Part shown: positions 47,353-55,308 of the stretch, piece by piece | Layout: every line of letters begins with the position of its first letter | How positions within the stretch are numbered: position 1 is the stretch's first letter | Assembly (NCBI RefSeq): GCF_001509585.1 | Contig: NZ_LNCI01000001.1 | Span: forward strand, 186,001 to 250,000 | Reading direction: 5' to 3' | Source of the DNA: Tropicimonas marinistellae | Lineage (GTDB): Bacteria > Pseudomonadota > Alphaproteobacteria > Rhodobacterales > Rhodobacteraceae | Length of the DNA: 64,000 nt | The notes under the pieces: generated by a model | The model's database searches: none | Seen by the model: only the letters and a program-made list of their open reading frames with translations | Told to the model about the DNA's origin: nothing | Position numbers and translations under genes: made by a program

Positions 47353-47513
47353 TGACCGGCTCCAAGCACGTCAGTATTCTTGCCGCCGCCGGCTTCTTGC
47401 CGGCGGCGTTTTTTTTGGTCCCTGGACAAGCGGCGGGCGGCAACATGGGCGGTGCGTTCGGGTGTTTCGCGGCAGCCGTTGCCTATGGCGCATGTCGGGT
47501 ATTCCTCAAATAA
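47352..47513 (+). CDS. Possible small membrane protein coupled to ccoP (53 residues)
   Basis: An ATG sharing one base with the ccoP stop (TGATG) opens a 53-codon frame starting [20 protein letters not shown]. Hydrophobic segments at about residues 7-23 and 33-52 flank PGQAAGG. However, the strong ccoNOQP terminator hairpin lies inside it (codons 11-22), so full translation needs readthrough. The hydrophobic look may come from the GCC/GGC/TTT terminator itself. Not recognised as a known family. Confidence 0.25.
   Translation: MTGSKHVSILAAAGFLPAAFFLVPGQAAGGNMGGAFGCFAAAVAYGACRVFLK
47384..47416 (+). terminator. Rho-independent terminator of ccoNOQP
   Basis: CGCCGCCGGC and GCCGGCGGCG form a perfect 10-bp stem, loop TTCTT, followed by eight T. 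It begins 32 bases after the ccoP stop. Confidence 0.95.
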
Positions 47514-47533
47514 AACACATCTGACACTCGTAT

Positions 47534-47547
47534 TTGATCTGGATCAA
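47534..47547 (+). promoter_or_regulatory. Perfect FNR box with no protein gene at promoter distance
   Basis: TTGAT-CTGG-ATCAA matches every consensus base. Centred at 47540.5, a class II start would fall near 47582, followed by a structured 150-base stretch with its own terminator and no ORF. It lies almost 380 bases from ccoG, which has its own box. Confidence 0.85.
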
Positions 47548-47581
47548 TGTCGGTTCCGGGCGGGAAAACTACACCAAGACC

Positions 47582-47732
47582 ATAGGTTGCGGCGGACGTG
47601 AGAGCAGCGGCTCGCTCGTTGGCCCAACTACCAGAACATAGCGTTTCCAGAGGGTGTCCTCCCCTGGAAGATACGCCCCGGCTCTCCGTCCTGTTCGCGC
47701 GTTTCCTAGGAGAGCTGGGGCGCCTTTCTTTG
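47582..47732 (+). ncRNA. Candidate FnrL-regulated small RNA between ccoP and ccoG
   Basis: After the FNR box at 47534-47547 comes a stretch without a convincing reading frame on either strand. It contains hairpin 1 at 47645-47669: stem TTCCAG/CTGGAA, bulged A, GGG/CCC, loop TGTCCT. Its loop and 3' arm include CCTCCCC (47658-47664), an anti-Shine-Dalgarno-like sequence. Hairpin 2 is a 14-bp stem (47674-47687 with 47709-47722, one G-U) followed by CCTTTCTTT, a rho-independent terminator. A perfect activator box, a terminator and no ORF suggest a trans-acting RNA of about 150 nt. FnrL-dependent RNAs exist in Rhodobacter (e.g. PcrZ); homology is not claimed. Confidence 0.5.
47674..47732 (+). terminator. 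Terminator of the candidate small RNA
   Basis: A 14-bp stem (CGCCCCGGCTCTCC paired with GGAGAGCTGGGGCG, one G-U) with a 21-base loop and a CCTTTCTTT tail. It isolates the upstream transcript from ccoG. Confidence 0.8.
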
Positions 47733-47838
47733 TATATCGCAAACTCACATTCAGTTGATTGAACGCGACACGCGGGCGCAGGGCCTGTTGCACCGCCTTT
47801 TGATATGTCTGAATGAACCCGCGGGTGCGCGATCATAA

Positions 47839-47852
47839 TTGATGCATATCAA
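47839..47852 (+). promoter_or_regulatory. Perfect FNR box of ccoGHIS
   Basis: TTGAT-GCAT-ATCAA, all consensus bases. Centred at 47845.5, it predicts a start near 47887, with TAGAAC at 47876-47881 in -10 position. It overlaps codons that a longest-frame annotation would assign to the ccoG N-terminus, arguing for the downstream start. Confidence 0.88.
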
Positions 47853-47919
47853 AGACGCCTTTTCCCGCCCGCCCCTAGAACGGGCGAAATCGCGAACCTT
47901 CAGCCACCGGAGAGCTTCC

Positions 47920-49359
47920 GTGAGCGACACTGGCAGCCAACCCGAGCAGCTCTATGCCGCTCGAGAACCCGTCTTCCCTCGCAAGGTGCGCGGTCGCTTC
48001 CGCAACCTGAAGTGGGGCATCATGATCGTGACGCTGGGTATCTACTACCTGACGCCATGGATCCGGTGGGACCGCGGTCCGAACCTTCCTGATCAAGCTG
48101 TGCTCGTGGATATGGCGAACCGGCGGTTCTTCTTCTTCTGGATCGAGATATGGCCACACGAATTCTATTTCGTCGCCGGGCTACTGATCATGGCGGGACT
48201 GGGCCTGTTTCTGTTCACGTCGGCGCTTGGGCGTGTCTGGTGCGGATACACGTGCCCGCAAACCGTGTGGACGGATCTGTTCATCCTCGTTGAACGCTGG
48301 ATTGAAGGCGACAGGAACGCACGCTTGCGTTTGCACCGCCAAAAGAAAATGGATGCGAAGAAGCTACGCCTCCGGGTGACGAAATATGTCGCCTGGACGC
48401 TGATCGCCGTGGCAACAGGCGGCGCGTGGGTGTTCTATTTCACCGATGCGCCGACTCTGCTGAGGGAGTTGTTCACCGGTACGGCTCACCCCGCGTCCTA
48501 TACGTCGGTCGCAGTGCTGACATTCACGACGCTGGTCTTCGGCGGCTTCATGCGCGAGCAGGTATGTATCTATATGTGCCCCTGGCCTCGGATCCAGGCC
48601 GCCATGATGGACCCGGACACTCTGACCATTGGCTATCGGGAGTGGCGCGGTGAACCGCGTGGTAAACACCGCAAGGCGGCATCCGCCGGTGAACTCGGAG
48701 ACTGCATCGATTGCATGGCCTGCGTGAATGTCTGCCCGATGGGCGTCGACATCCGTGACGGACAGCAATTGGGGTGCATCACCTGCGGCCTCTGCATCGA
48801 TGCCTGCGACGACATTATGGACAAGGTCGGTAAGGAGCGCGGGCTCATCGGGTACCTGGCGCTCAGCGACGAAGTACGCGAGCGCGACGGCGCGAAACCT
48901 CGATCTGCTTGGACCCACGTGTTTCGTGTAAGAACGATGCTCTACACCTTCCTGTGGTCGGCGGTAGGTATCGGCCTTGTCGTGGCGCTCTTCGTCCGTC
49001 CTGATATCTCTGCAACCGTGCATCCGGTACGCCAACCGATTTTTGTCACACTGTCCGACGGGACGATACGCAATACCTACGATTTCGGCCTTCGCAACAA
49101 GCACGGAGAGGATCGGCGTTTCCGGGTTACGCTGACGACGGACGATCCAAGCTTGCGCATTGCCATCGAAGGGACGCCCTACGAGAGCTTCATGGTTCCG
49201 GCAGACACCACCGGAAAGCAGCGCGTGTACGTGCTTGCCCCGAAAGGAACCGAGCCGGCCATGGCCGACCGCACGGACGTCCGTTTCTGGATCGAGGATT
49301 TGTCGAACGGCGAGAGGGTGTATAAGGACTCCACTTTCGTCGGAACTGGAGCGAACTGA
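47920..49359 (+). CDS. ccoG: Cytochrome c oxidase accessory protein CcoG (FixG/RdxB), di-[4Fe-4S] copper reductase
   Basis: A 479-residue membrane iron-sulfur protein. It has hydrophobic helices (FVAGLLIMAGLGLFLFTSAL and others), VWCGYTCPQTVWTDLF, and two ferredoxin-type clusters (CIDCMACVNVCPMG, CITCGLCIDACD). A periplasmic Ig-like C-terminal domain follows. CcoG reduces Cu(II) for CcoI during cbb3 assembly. GTG 47920 is chosen because CGGAGAG lies 7 bases upstream and the FNR box occupies 47839-47852. A TTG/ATG start at 47839/47842 would place the box inside the gene. Confidence 0.95.
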   Translation: MSDTGSQPEQLYAAREPVFPRKVRGRFRNLKWGIMIVTLGIYYLTPWIRWDRGPNLPDQAVLVDMANRRFFFFWIEIWPHEFYFVAGLLIMAGLGLFLFTSALGRVWCGYTCPQTVWTDLFILVERWIEGDRNARLRLHRQKKMDAKKLRLRVTKYVAWTLIAVATGGAWVFYFTDAPTLLRELFTGTAHPASYTSVAVLTFTTLVFGGFMREQVCIYMCPWPRIQAAMMDPDTLTIGYREWRGEPRGKHRKAASAGELGDCIDCMACVNVCPMGVDIRDGQQLGCITCGLCIDACDDIMDKVGKERGLIGYLALSDEVRERDGAKPRSAWTHVFRVRTMLYTFLWSAVGIGLVVALFVRPDISATVHPVRQPIFVTLSDGTIRNTYDFGLRNKHGEDRRFRVTLTTDDPSLRIAIEGTPYESFMVPADTTGKQRVYVLAPKGTEPAMADRTDVRFWIEDLSNGERVYKDSTFVGTGAN

Positions 49360-49361
49360 GT

Positions 49362-49811
49362 ATGACACTGACCGGTCGCAAGGTCTTCTTCATCACCGCC
49401 GGCGCCTTCGCCGTTATCATCGGCGTCAACGTCACCATGGCCGTGCTCGCCGTGGGGACATTCCCGGGCCTGGAGGTGAAGAACAGCTACGTAGCAAGTC
49501 AGTCCTTCGATGCGGATCGGGCGGCACAGGAAGCGCTCGGCTGGAACGTCGAGGCAGATGTTTCGGACGGTATGTTGACCATCGCCTTCACCGGCAGGAG
49601 CGGCTATCCGGTTGAGGTGAAGAGTATCGATGCAATCGTAGGTCGTGCGACGCACGTCCGCGATGATGTCGCTCCCGAGTTCACCTACAACGATGGAACA
49701 TTTACGGCGCCATTGGACCTGCCGCCTGGTAACTGGGATATTAGGATGGTTGCCACGGCACCGGACGGGACGGCCTTCAAGAAGAGGCTTTCTCTGCATC
49801 TCGATAACTGA
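49362..49811 (+). CDS. ccoH: cbb3 oxidase assembly protein CcoH/FixH
   Basis: A 149-residue protein with one N-terminal anchor (VFFITAGAFAVIIGVNVTMAVLAVGTFPGLEV) and a periplasmic beta domain ending in GNWDIRMVATAPDGTAFKKRLSLHL, as in FixH. It interacts with the assembling oxidase. Starts 2 bases after ccoG. Confidence 0.93.
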   Translation: MTLTGRKVFFITAGAFAVIIGVNVTMAVLAVGTFPGLEVKNSYVASQSFDADRAAQEALGWNVEADVSDGMLTIAFTGRSGYPVEVKSIDAIVGRATHVRDDVAPEFTYNDGTFTAPLDLPPGNWDIRMVATAPDGTAFKKRLSLHLDN

Positions 49812-49817
49812 GCGGGA

Positions 49818-52025
49818 ATGACTGACAGCACCTACACCGAACCGCCAACGGCCTCAGCTTGTCCAGCCTGCGACGCGGCTCCGATGGCACGTCGTATTGC
49901 GGCCAGTGGCGCGCAGGATGGGGCGGTCGGACCGGGTCGATTGATGCTTTCGCTGCCCGGTATTCATTGTGCGGCGTGCATCACGACTGTCGAGCGTGCA
50001 TTGGACGATCACCCGGGGGTGCGTTCCGCGCGGGTGAACCTATCGCTCAAACGGGCAACTGTCGAAGCCGATCCGGAGGTTACCGCCCAGGCCCTCGTGG
50101 CGGCAGTGGCAGGCGTCGGCTACGAAGCGCACGAGTTGGAAAGCGCGGTATTGAGTGCCACCGCGACGGATCGCCAAGGGCGGGACCTGCTGATGCGGCT
50201 CGCGGTGGCTGGGTTCGCCGCGATGAACGTGATGCTTCTTTCAGTTGCGGTCTGGTCCGGCGCCGCCGATGCCACACGTGACCTGTTCCATTGGATTTCC
50301 GCTCTGATCGCGATTCCCGCGGTCGCCTTTTCCGGACAACCTTTCTTCCGCAATGCCTGGGCGGCACTTAGGCATGGGCGGCTCAACATGGATGTGCCAA
50401 TCACGCTTGCCATCCTGCTGGCACTCGGAACCTCTCTCTACGAGACGGCGCATTCGGGCGAGCACGCGTATTTCGATGCCGCTATTTCGCTCACGTTCTT
50501 TCTCCTGGCTGGCCGTTATTTGGACCATCGCACACGGGCAATCGCGCGGTCGGCGGCGGAAGAACTCGCAGCGCTTGAGGTGCCGCGGGCGGAGCGCCTT
50601 TCGGACAACGGGGAGGAGACCGTCAACGTTGCCGATCTGGTGCCGGGAGATCTGATCCGGGTGCGACCGGGCGGTCGAATGCCGGTCGACGGCCAGATCG
50701 TTGAGGGTACGAGCGAGATTGATCGCTCGCTACTGACAGGTGAGACGGTGCCGGTTTTTGCTGAGCAAGGGCAGGCAGTGAGCGCGGGAGAGGTCAACCT
50801 TACGGGTCCACTAACCGTACGGGTGACCGCGGCCGGTCGTGACAGTTCCCTGCATCGCATGGCGGATCTGGTCGCAATGGCCGAAAGCTCACGGAACCGC
50901 TACACGTCGCTGGCAGACCGGGCCGCGGGCCTCTACGCCCCCGGCGTGCATATCCTGTCCTTTGTCGCCGCGGTTGGCTGGTATCTCTATACCGGCGACG
51001 TGCGTCTTGCGATCAACATTGCCGCGGCCGTGCTCATCATTACCTGTCCCTGTGCGCTCGGGCTGGCGGTGCCAGCCGTCACCACCGCGGCCTCGGGGCG
51101 GCTGTTTCGGCGGGGAATGCTGATAAAGGACGGCACCGCGCTGGAGCGGTTGGCGGAGGTCGACACGGTCGTCTTTGACAAGACGGGCACACTAACTCTT
51201 GGCGCGCCGATACTGGAAGAAGACGACACCTGGTCGGACGAAGATCTGCGACTGGCGGCCGCGATGGCGGAAGGCTCGTCTCATCCACTGTCACGCGCCC
51301 TCAGCGAAGCGGCGCAGGTTCGGGGACATGCTGTCGACCGTGTGGAATCGCTGACCGAAGTGCCCGGCTATGGTACGCAAGGCACTTGGCGCGGGCACAG
51401 GGTGCGGCTTGGCCGCGCGGACTGGGTCGGTGCGGAAGCCGGTGAGCGGACCGCAAGCTGGCTTTCAATCGAGGGTATGCCGCCGATCCGGTTCACGTTC
51501 ACCGACCGGCTGCGCCCCGGCGCGGTGGAAGCGGTGCAGGGGCTGAAGGAGACTGGCCTTTCCGTGGCGCTTGTTTCAGGGGATGCGCAGACGGCAGTGG
51601 AAACCTTCGCGCGGCGGCTCGGGATCGACGATGTCACCGCCGAAGCGCTTCCGGAGGACAAGGCCAGACGCATCGAAGCCCTCCGCGGTGCGGGCCGGCG
51701 GGTTCTGATGGTGGGTGACGGACTCAACGATACGGCCGCGCTTGCCGCCGCCCATGTGTCCATCTCGCCAGCGTCTGCGCTTGACGCCGCCCGGGTCGCG
51801 TCAGACATCGTGTTGCTGGGCGAGGACATCGCCCCGCTCGCCTCCGCGGTGACGACGGCACGCTCGGCCGTGACCCGGATCAAGCAGAATTTCACCATCG
51901 CGACTCTTTACAACGTGATAGCAGTGCCGATTGCGATCGCCGGTTTTGCGACGCCTCTCGCGGCGGCGCTTGCGATGTCGGCCTCATCAATCACGGTCTC
52001 GCTCAACTCATTGCGGCTGAGGTGA
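49818..52025 (+). CDS. ccoI: Copper-translocating P-type ATPase CcoI/FixI
   Basis: A 735-residue P1B-ATPase. An N-terminal CPAC pair and HMA domain with GIHCAAC precede the membrane domain with metal-gating CPC (ITCPCALGLAVPAVTT). Phosphorylation occurs at DKTGTLT, and the hinge is GDGLNDTAALAAAHVSISP. It exports copper for CuB insertion. Begins 6 bases after ccoH. Length fits FixI rather than CopA, as does its place in ccoGHIS. Confidence 0.97.
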   Translation: MTDSTYTEPPTASACPACDAAPMARRIAASGAQDGAVGPGRLMLSLPGIHCAACITTVERALDDHPGVRSARVNLSLKRATVEADPEVTAQALVAAVAGVGYEAHELESAVLSATATDRQGRDLLMRLAVAGFAAMNVMLLSVAVWSGAADATRDLFHWISALIAIPAVAFSGQPFFRNAWAALRHGRLNMDVPITLAILLALGTSLYETAHSGEHAYFDAAISLTFFLLAGRYLDHRTRAIARSAAEELAALEVPRAERLSDNGEETVNVADLVPGDLIRVRPGGRMPVDGQIVEGTSEIDRSLLTGETVPVFAEQGQAVSAGEVNLTGPLTVRVTAAGRDSSLHRMADLVAMAESSRNRYTSLADRAAGLYAPGVHILSFVAAVGWYLYTGDVRLAINIAAAVLIITCPCALGLAVPAVTTAASGRLFRRGMLIKDGTALERLAEVDTVVFDKTGTLTLGAPILEEDDTWSDEDLRLAAAMAEGSSHPLSRALSEAAQVRGHAVDRVESLTEVPGYGTQGTWRGHRVRLGRADWVGAEAGERTASWLSIEGMPPIRFTFTDRLRPGAVEAVQGLKETGLSVALVSGDAQTAVETFARRLGIDDVTAEALPEDKARRIEALRGAGRRVLMVGDGLNDTAALAAAHVSISPASALDAARVASDIVLLGEDIAPLASAVTTARSAVTRIKQNFTIATLYNVIAVPIAIAGFATPLAAALAMSASSITVSLNSLRLR

Positions 52026-52029
52026 AGCG

Positions 52030-52200
52030 GTGGAAGTTTTGGCGTTCCTGATACCTATCTCGCTCTTTCTCGGCGGCCTTGGGCTTGTAGCCTTTTTCTG
52101 GACCGTCCGGAGTGACCAGTACGACGATCCGGAGGGCGACAGTCATCGTATCTTGTCGGACGAGTACGACGAGCACCCGAAGACGCCACGCAAGCGCTGA
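52030..52200 (+). CDS. ccoS: cbb3 oxidase assembly protein CcoS
   Basis: A 56-residue protein beginning at GTG with one transmembrane helix (LAFLIPISLFLGGLGLVAFFW). It then has the CcoS signature TVRSDQYDDPEGDSHRIL. CcoS is needed to insert cofactors into CcoN. GAGGTGA lies just upstream, 4 bases after the ccoI stop. Easily missed because of its size. Confidence 0.95.
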   Translation: MEVLAFLIPISLFLGGLGLVAFFWTVRSDQYDDPEGDSHRILSDEYDEHPKTPRKR

Positions 52201-52234
52201 GCGAATATCGCATTGGACTTGCCCGCGAACGAAA

Positions 52235-52261
52235 GAACGGCGACCGTGTTGGCCGCCGTTC
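52235..52261. terminator. Bidirectional terminator between ccoS and the D,D-carboxypeptidase
   Basis: GAACGGCGACC and GGCCGCCGTTC pair over 11 bp with one A-C mismatch, loop GTGTT. The plus-strand tail is AGTGTGTTTT; the minus-strand tail is TTTCGTTCG. Confidence 0.7.
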
Positions 52262-52286
52262 AGTGTGTTTTGCCTTGTGCTCGGGC

Positions 52287-53762
52287 TTAAGAGCCGTTTG
52301 GTCCGAAAGTCGAGCATTCCGCACCGCGCGCTTCGAGCCGACGGCAGGCCAATGCAGCCTGTTCTTCGCTGAGGCCGAGGAAGTTCGCGTCAAAGCCACT
52401 GTTGCGCTGTGCGACCTTGCGAAGCGCGCCGTCGAGTGTGGACATCTCGGTCAGGGCAGTTTTCAGAAGAACCCGCTCAGCCTTGTACCGAGAGGGGTAG
52501 CTGCCGACATTGATCCCCCAGTGACGTCCACCTGAGGTTGAAACCCGGGAGACGACGACCTGCTCGCCTGTGGGTTCTTTCGCCGGAATAGCGGCGGCGA
52601 AGTCCATGCGTTTGGGGCGGGGCATCGGCAGTGCGCTGGTCGCACTCGCGGCCACGCGGATTTCCTGTGCCGCCGGGGTCGCACTCGGCATCTGTTCATC
52701 GGCGCTGTCGGTGCTTGCTGATGCGGTGGTCGCGTTCGTGGCCATTGCAACGGCGGCTTCGATACCGCTTTGCATTGCGGCGATTTTGACGTTCGCCACC
52801 GGAGCCTGGACCGGGCGACCGAGTGGGCGCACCGATCGGCTTACTGCGCGGGCGACTTTCACGGTCTTGGCGGCTGGCGTGGAATCATTGCCGGCATAAC
52901 GGGGTGGATTCGGCTTGCGGACAGCGGCGTGCCGCGGCGCACGCTTGAAGCCCAGGTCCATCAATTCGGCAACCTTCGCGTTGCGGGCTGCACTTGAACT
53001 GGCGCCGAAGACGGTTGTGATAATCCGGGTGTTGCCGCGATGGGCAGAGGCGACGAGGTTAGAGCCGGCGGCGTTGGTGTAGCCTGTCTTGATCCCGTCC
53101 GCGCCCTTGTAGGCCGCCAGGAACTTGCGGTTCGTGTTATAGACTGTCCGGATCTTGGCGTCCGTCGAACGCCGGGAAAACAGGTTGTAGTATTCGGGAT
53201 AGTCGTAGAACAGGTGTCGTCCGAGGATCGTCATGTCCCGCGCCGTCGAAAGGTGCCCGGATTCGGTCAGGCCGTTCATGTTCTTGAAGGTCGTGCGCGT
53301 CATGCCGAGCGCCTTTGCCGTGCGGTTCATACGGCGGGCGAAGGCCGCCTCGCTACCGGAAATCGCTTCGCCAATGGCGGTCGCGGCATCGTTGGCCGAT
53401 TTTACCGCGGCCGCGCGGATCAGGTAGCGAAGCTCGATCTGTTGACCGGCCTTCAGACCGAGCTTGGAAGGAACCTCGTTTGCCGCCTTCTTGGAGATGC
53501 GCACCTTGGTATCGAGCCCGATCTCGCCATGTTCGACGGCCTCGAATGCAATGTAGAGCGTCATCATCTTGGTGAGAGACGCCGGGTGCAGCCGCGTGTC
53601 GGCATTGCGGGAATGCAGAACCTCCCCAGTTCGGGCGTCCATGACCATGGCTGCATATGGAGCCGCGCCGGCACGAATGGACGTGCCGATCATCACGGCG
53701 AAGGTCAGAATGAGAATCACGGGGAATGCGAGCGCACGGCGCCCACAAGTGCTCGTCGTCAT
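52287..53762 (-). CDS. D-alanyl-D-alanine carboxypeptidase (PBP5/6-like) with C-terminal SPOR domain
   Basis: A 491-residue protein. A signal anchor (FPVILILTFAVMIGTSIRAGA) leads the penicillin-binding domain with SLTK (active-site Ser), SAN and KTG motifs. An Ala/Thr/Pro-rich linker of about 130 residues follows, then a SPOR domain (about 420-491, WGINVGSYPSRYKAERVLL). It trims terminal D-Ala from peptidoglycan pentapeptides; the SPOR domain would direct it to denuded glycan at the septum. PBP5-type C-terminal amphipathic anchor is replaced by SPOR. ATG 53762 has AGAGGCAGG upstream; a TTG nine codons earlier is less likely. Confidence 0.92.
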   Translation of the reverse strand: MTTSTCGRRALAFPVILILTFAVMIGTSIRAGAAPYAAMVMDARTGEVLHSRNADTRLHPASLTKMMTLYIAFEAVEHGEIGLDTKVRISKKAANEVPSKLGLKAGQQIELRYLIRAAAVKSANDAATAIGEAISGSEAAFARRMNRTAKALGMTRTTFKNMNGLTESGHLSTARDMTILGRHLFYDYPEYYNLFSRRSTDAKIRTVYNTNRKFLAAYKGADGIKTGYTNAAGSNLVASAHRGNTRIITTVFGASSSAARNAKVAELMDLGFKRAPRHAAVRKPNPPRYAGNDSTPAAKTVKVARAVSRSVRPLGRPVQAPVANVKIAAMQSGIEAAVAMATNATTASASTDSADEQMPSATPAAQEIRVAASATSALPMPRPKRMDFAAAIPAKEPTGEQVVVSRVSTSGGRHWGINVGSYPSRYKAERVLLKTALTEMSTLDGALRKVAQRNSGFDANFLGLSEEQAALACRRLEARGAECSTFGPNGS

Positions 53763-53944
53763 CACGAAGCCTGCCTCTGTCTGCCTCAAGCCGCCCTGTT
53801 TTCAGGGTCGGATTCTTTTTTGCTCCCGGGCATCGTAGCACGCTCCGATGGAGTCGAAAAGCGTTCGAATTCAACGTGTTTTCGGGTGGTATTCAAGCAA
53901 CAAGCGCAAGATGTCGGGGGCAAAACCCGCCTAGCTACAAGATT

Positions 53945-54643
53945 TTAGCCGATTTCGGCCACCAATTCCGGCAGATTGCCGAGATCATCCAAAACCCGGT
54001 AACGGTCGTGTCCTTCGGGTGGTTCGGCGGCCTCCAGAGCCCAGGCCAGGTGAAAGGGCACGTGAATGCCCCAGGCGCCGGCAGCGATTGCCGGAACCAC
54101 GTCGGATTTCATCGAATTGCCGACCATCATGGCGCGGTCCGCACCATCCCCGTGCTCGCTGAATATCCGCCCGTAGACGTCGGGTGACTTCTCCGAGACG
54201 ATTTCGACCCCATCGAAATACTCCCACAAGCCCGATTCCGTCAGCTTGCGCTCCTGGTCGAGCAGATCGCCCTTGGTGATGAGCAAAACGCGGTGATGCG
54301 ACGCGGCCATGGCCTTTACCGCGGCTTCCGCGTGCGGAAGCAACTCGATCGGATGGCGCAACATATCCTGACCAATCTCGAGAATCCGGTTGATCACCGT
54401 TGCCGGAACGCGCCCATCCGTGACCTCTATGGCCGTTTCGATCATCGACAACATGAAGCCCTTGATGCCGTATCCGTAGTGGCCGATGTTGCGTTTCTCG
54501 GAGTCGAGCAGGCGTTCGTCGAGGGTCGTTCGGTCGGTATAGTCGCTCAGTAGGTCGGCGAATCGGTCCTGCGTGAGGACGTAAAATCGCTCATTGTGCC
54601 AGAGCGTATCGTCGGCATCGAAGCCGATTGTCGTTACTTTCAT
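53945..54643 (-). CDS. HAD-family hydrolase
   Basis: A 232-residue HAD phosphatase-like protein. Motif I is GFDADDTLWHNE with nucleophile and acid Asp. Motif II is LLITKGD (Thr), motif III a lysine near VSEKSPDVY, and motif IV is MVGNSMKSDVVPAIAAG. The helical cap is type I. Substrate is unknown. The DADDTLWHNE form is shared by a group of uncharacterised HADs. It diverges from clpS across 109 bases. Confidence 0.85.
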   Translation of the reverse strand: MKVTTIGFDADDTLWHNERFYVLTQDRFADLLSDYTDRTTLDERLLDSEKRNIGHYGYGIKGFMLSMIETAIEVTDGRVPATVINRILEIGQDMLRHPIELLPHAEAAVKAMAASHHRVLLITKGDLLDQERKLTESGLWEYFDGVEIVSEKSPDVYGRIFSEHGDGADRAMMVGNSMKSDVVPAIAAGAWGIHVPFHLAWALEAAEPPEGHDRYRVLDDLGNLPELVAEIG

Positions 54644-54752
54644 GGGCGTTGCCCTCGCTCGCCTCGTCTGAACCCTTTTCAGACCATACCTAGCAGCTAT
54701 ATAAACGCAGACGACGCCGGATTTCCCAGTAGCCAATGGAGCGCACCGCGCC

Positions 54753-55097
54753 TTGACCCGCCTCAGCGAGCCCTTTTTGTCCTCCGACGACGACCAGACC
54801 GATGGCGAAACCGGCGTCGCGACCAAAACGCGCCCGCGCACGCAACGCCCGCCACTGTACAAGGTCCTCCTTCTGAACGACGACTACACGCCGATGGAAT
54901 TCGTCGTGCACATACTCGAACGTTTCTTCGGTATGACCCATGCCCAGGCGTTCGAGTTAATGCTCGTCGTACACAAGAAGGGCGTCGCGGTTGTCGGTGT
55001 GTTCAGCCACGAGGTGGCGGAGACCAAGGTCGCCCAAGTGATGGATTTCGCGCGGCGCCACCAACACCCTCTCCAATGCACGATGGAGAAGGAATAA
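54753..55097 (+). CDS. clpS: ATP-dependent Clp protease adaptor ClpS
   Basis: A 114-residue adaptor. A disordered acidic N-terminus precedes the ClpS core [43 protein letters not shown] and [15 protein letters not shown]. The substrate pocket includes N-D-D and HKKG residues. It delivers N-end-rule proteins to ClpAP. No in-frame ATG exists before the core; TTG 54753 with GGAG 11 bases upstream is the best start. clpA is not adjacent. Confidence 0.93.
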   Translation: MTRLSEPFLSSDDDQTDGETGVATKTRPRTQRPPLYKVLLLNDDYTPMEFVVHILERFFGMTHAQAFELMLVVHKKGVAVVGVFSHEVAETKVAQVMDFARRHQHPLQCTMEKE

Positions 55098-55308
55098 TCC
55101 CACCGGCCAGCAGGCAATCCATAGTCTTGGACTTTCCAAGCCTGCTTCCGCCCGTTCACCGCATCGCCGTCCATGTCGAAGAGGCATCGATTATTTGATG
55201 TGCCTGTCGTAACGGGATTGCGCCGCACAACTTGCATCCACATCGGTTTGGTAGTCTAACTTTTTGCATGTGCCCCGTAAGTGGGCAGACCTTGCAGGGA
55301 GAAAATCA

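Noticed and set aside
47483-47836. 117-codon minus-strand frame in the ccoP-ccoG gap
   Set aside because: Low-complexity composition and it crosses an FNR box and a terminator; better explained as non-coding.
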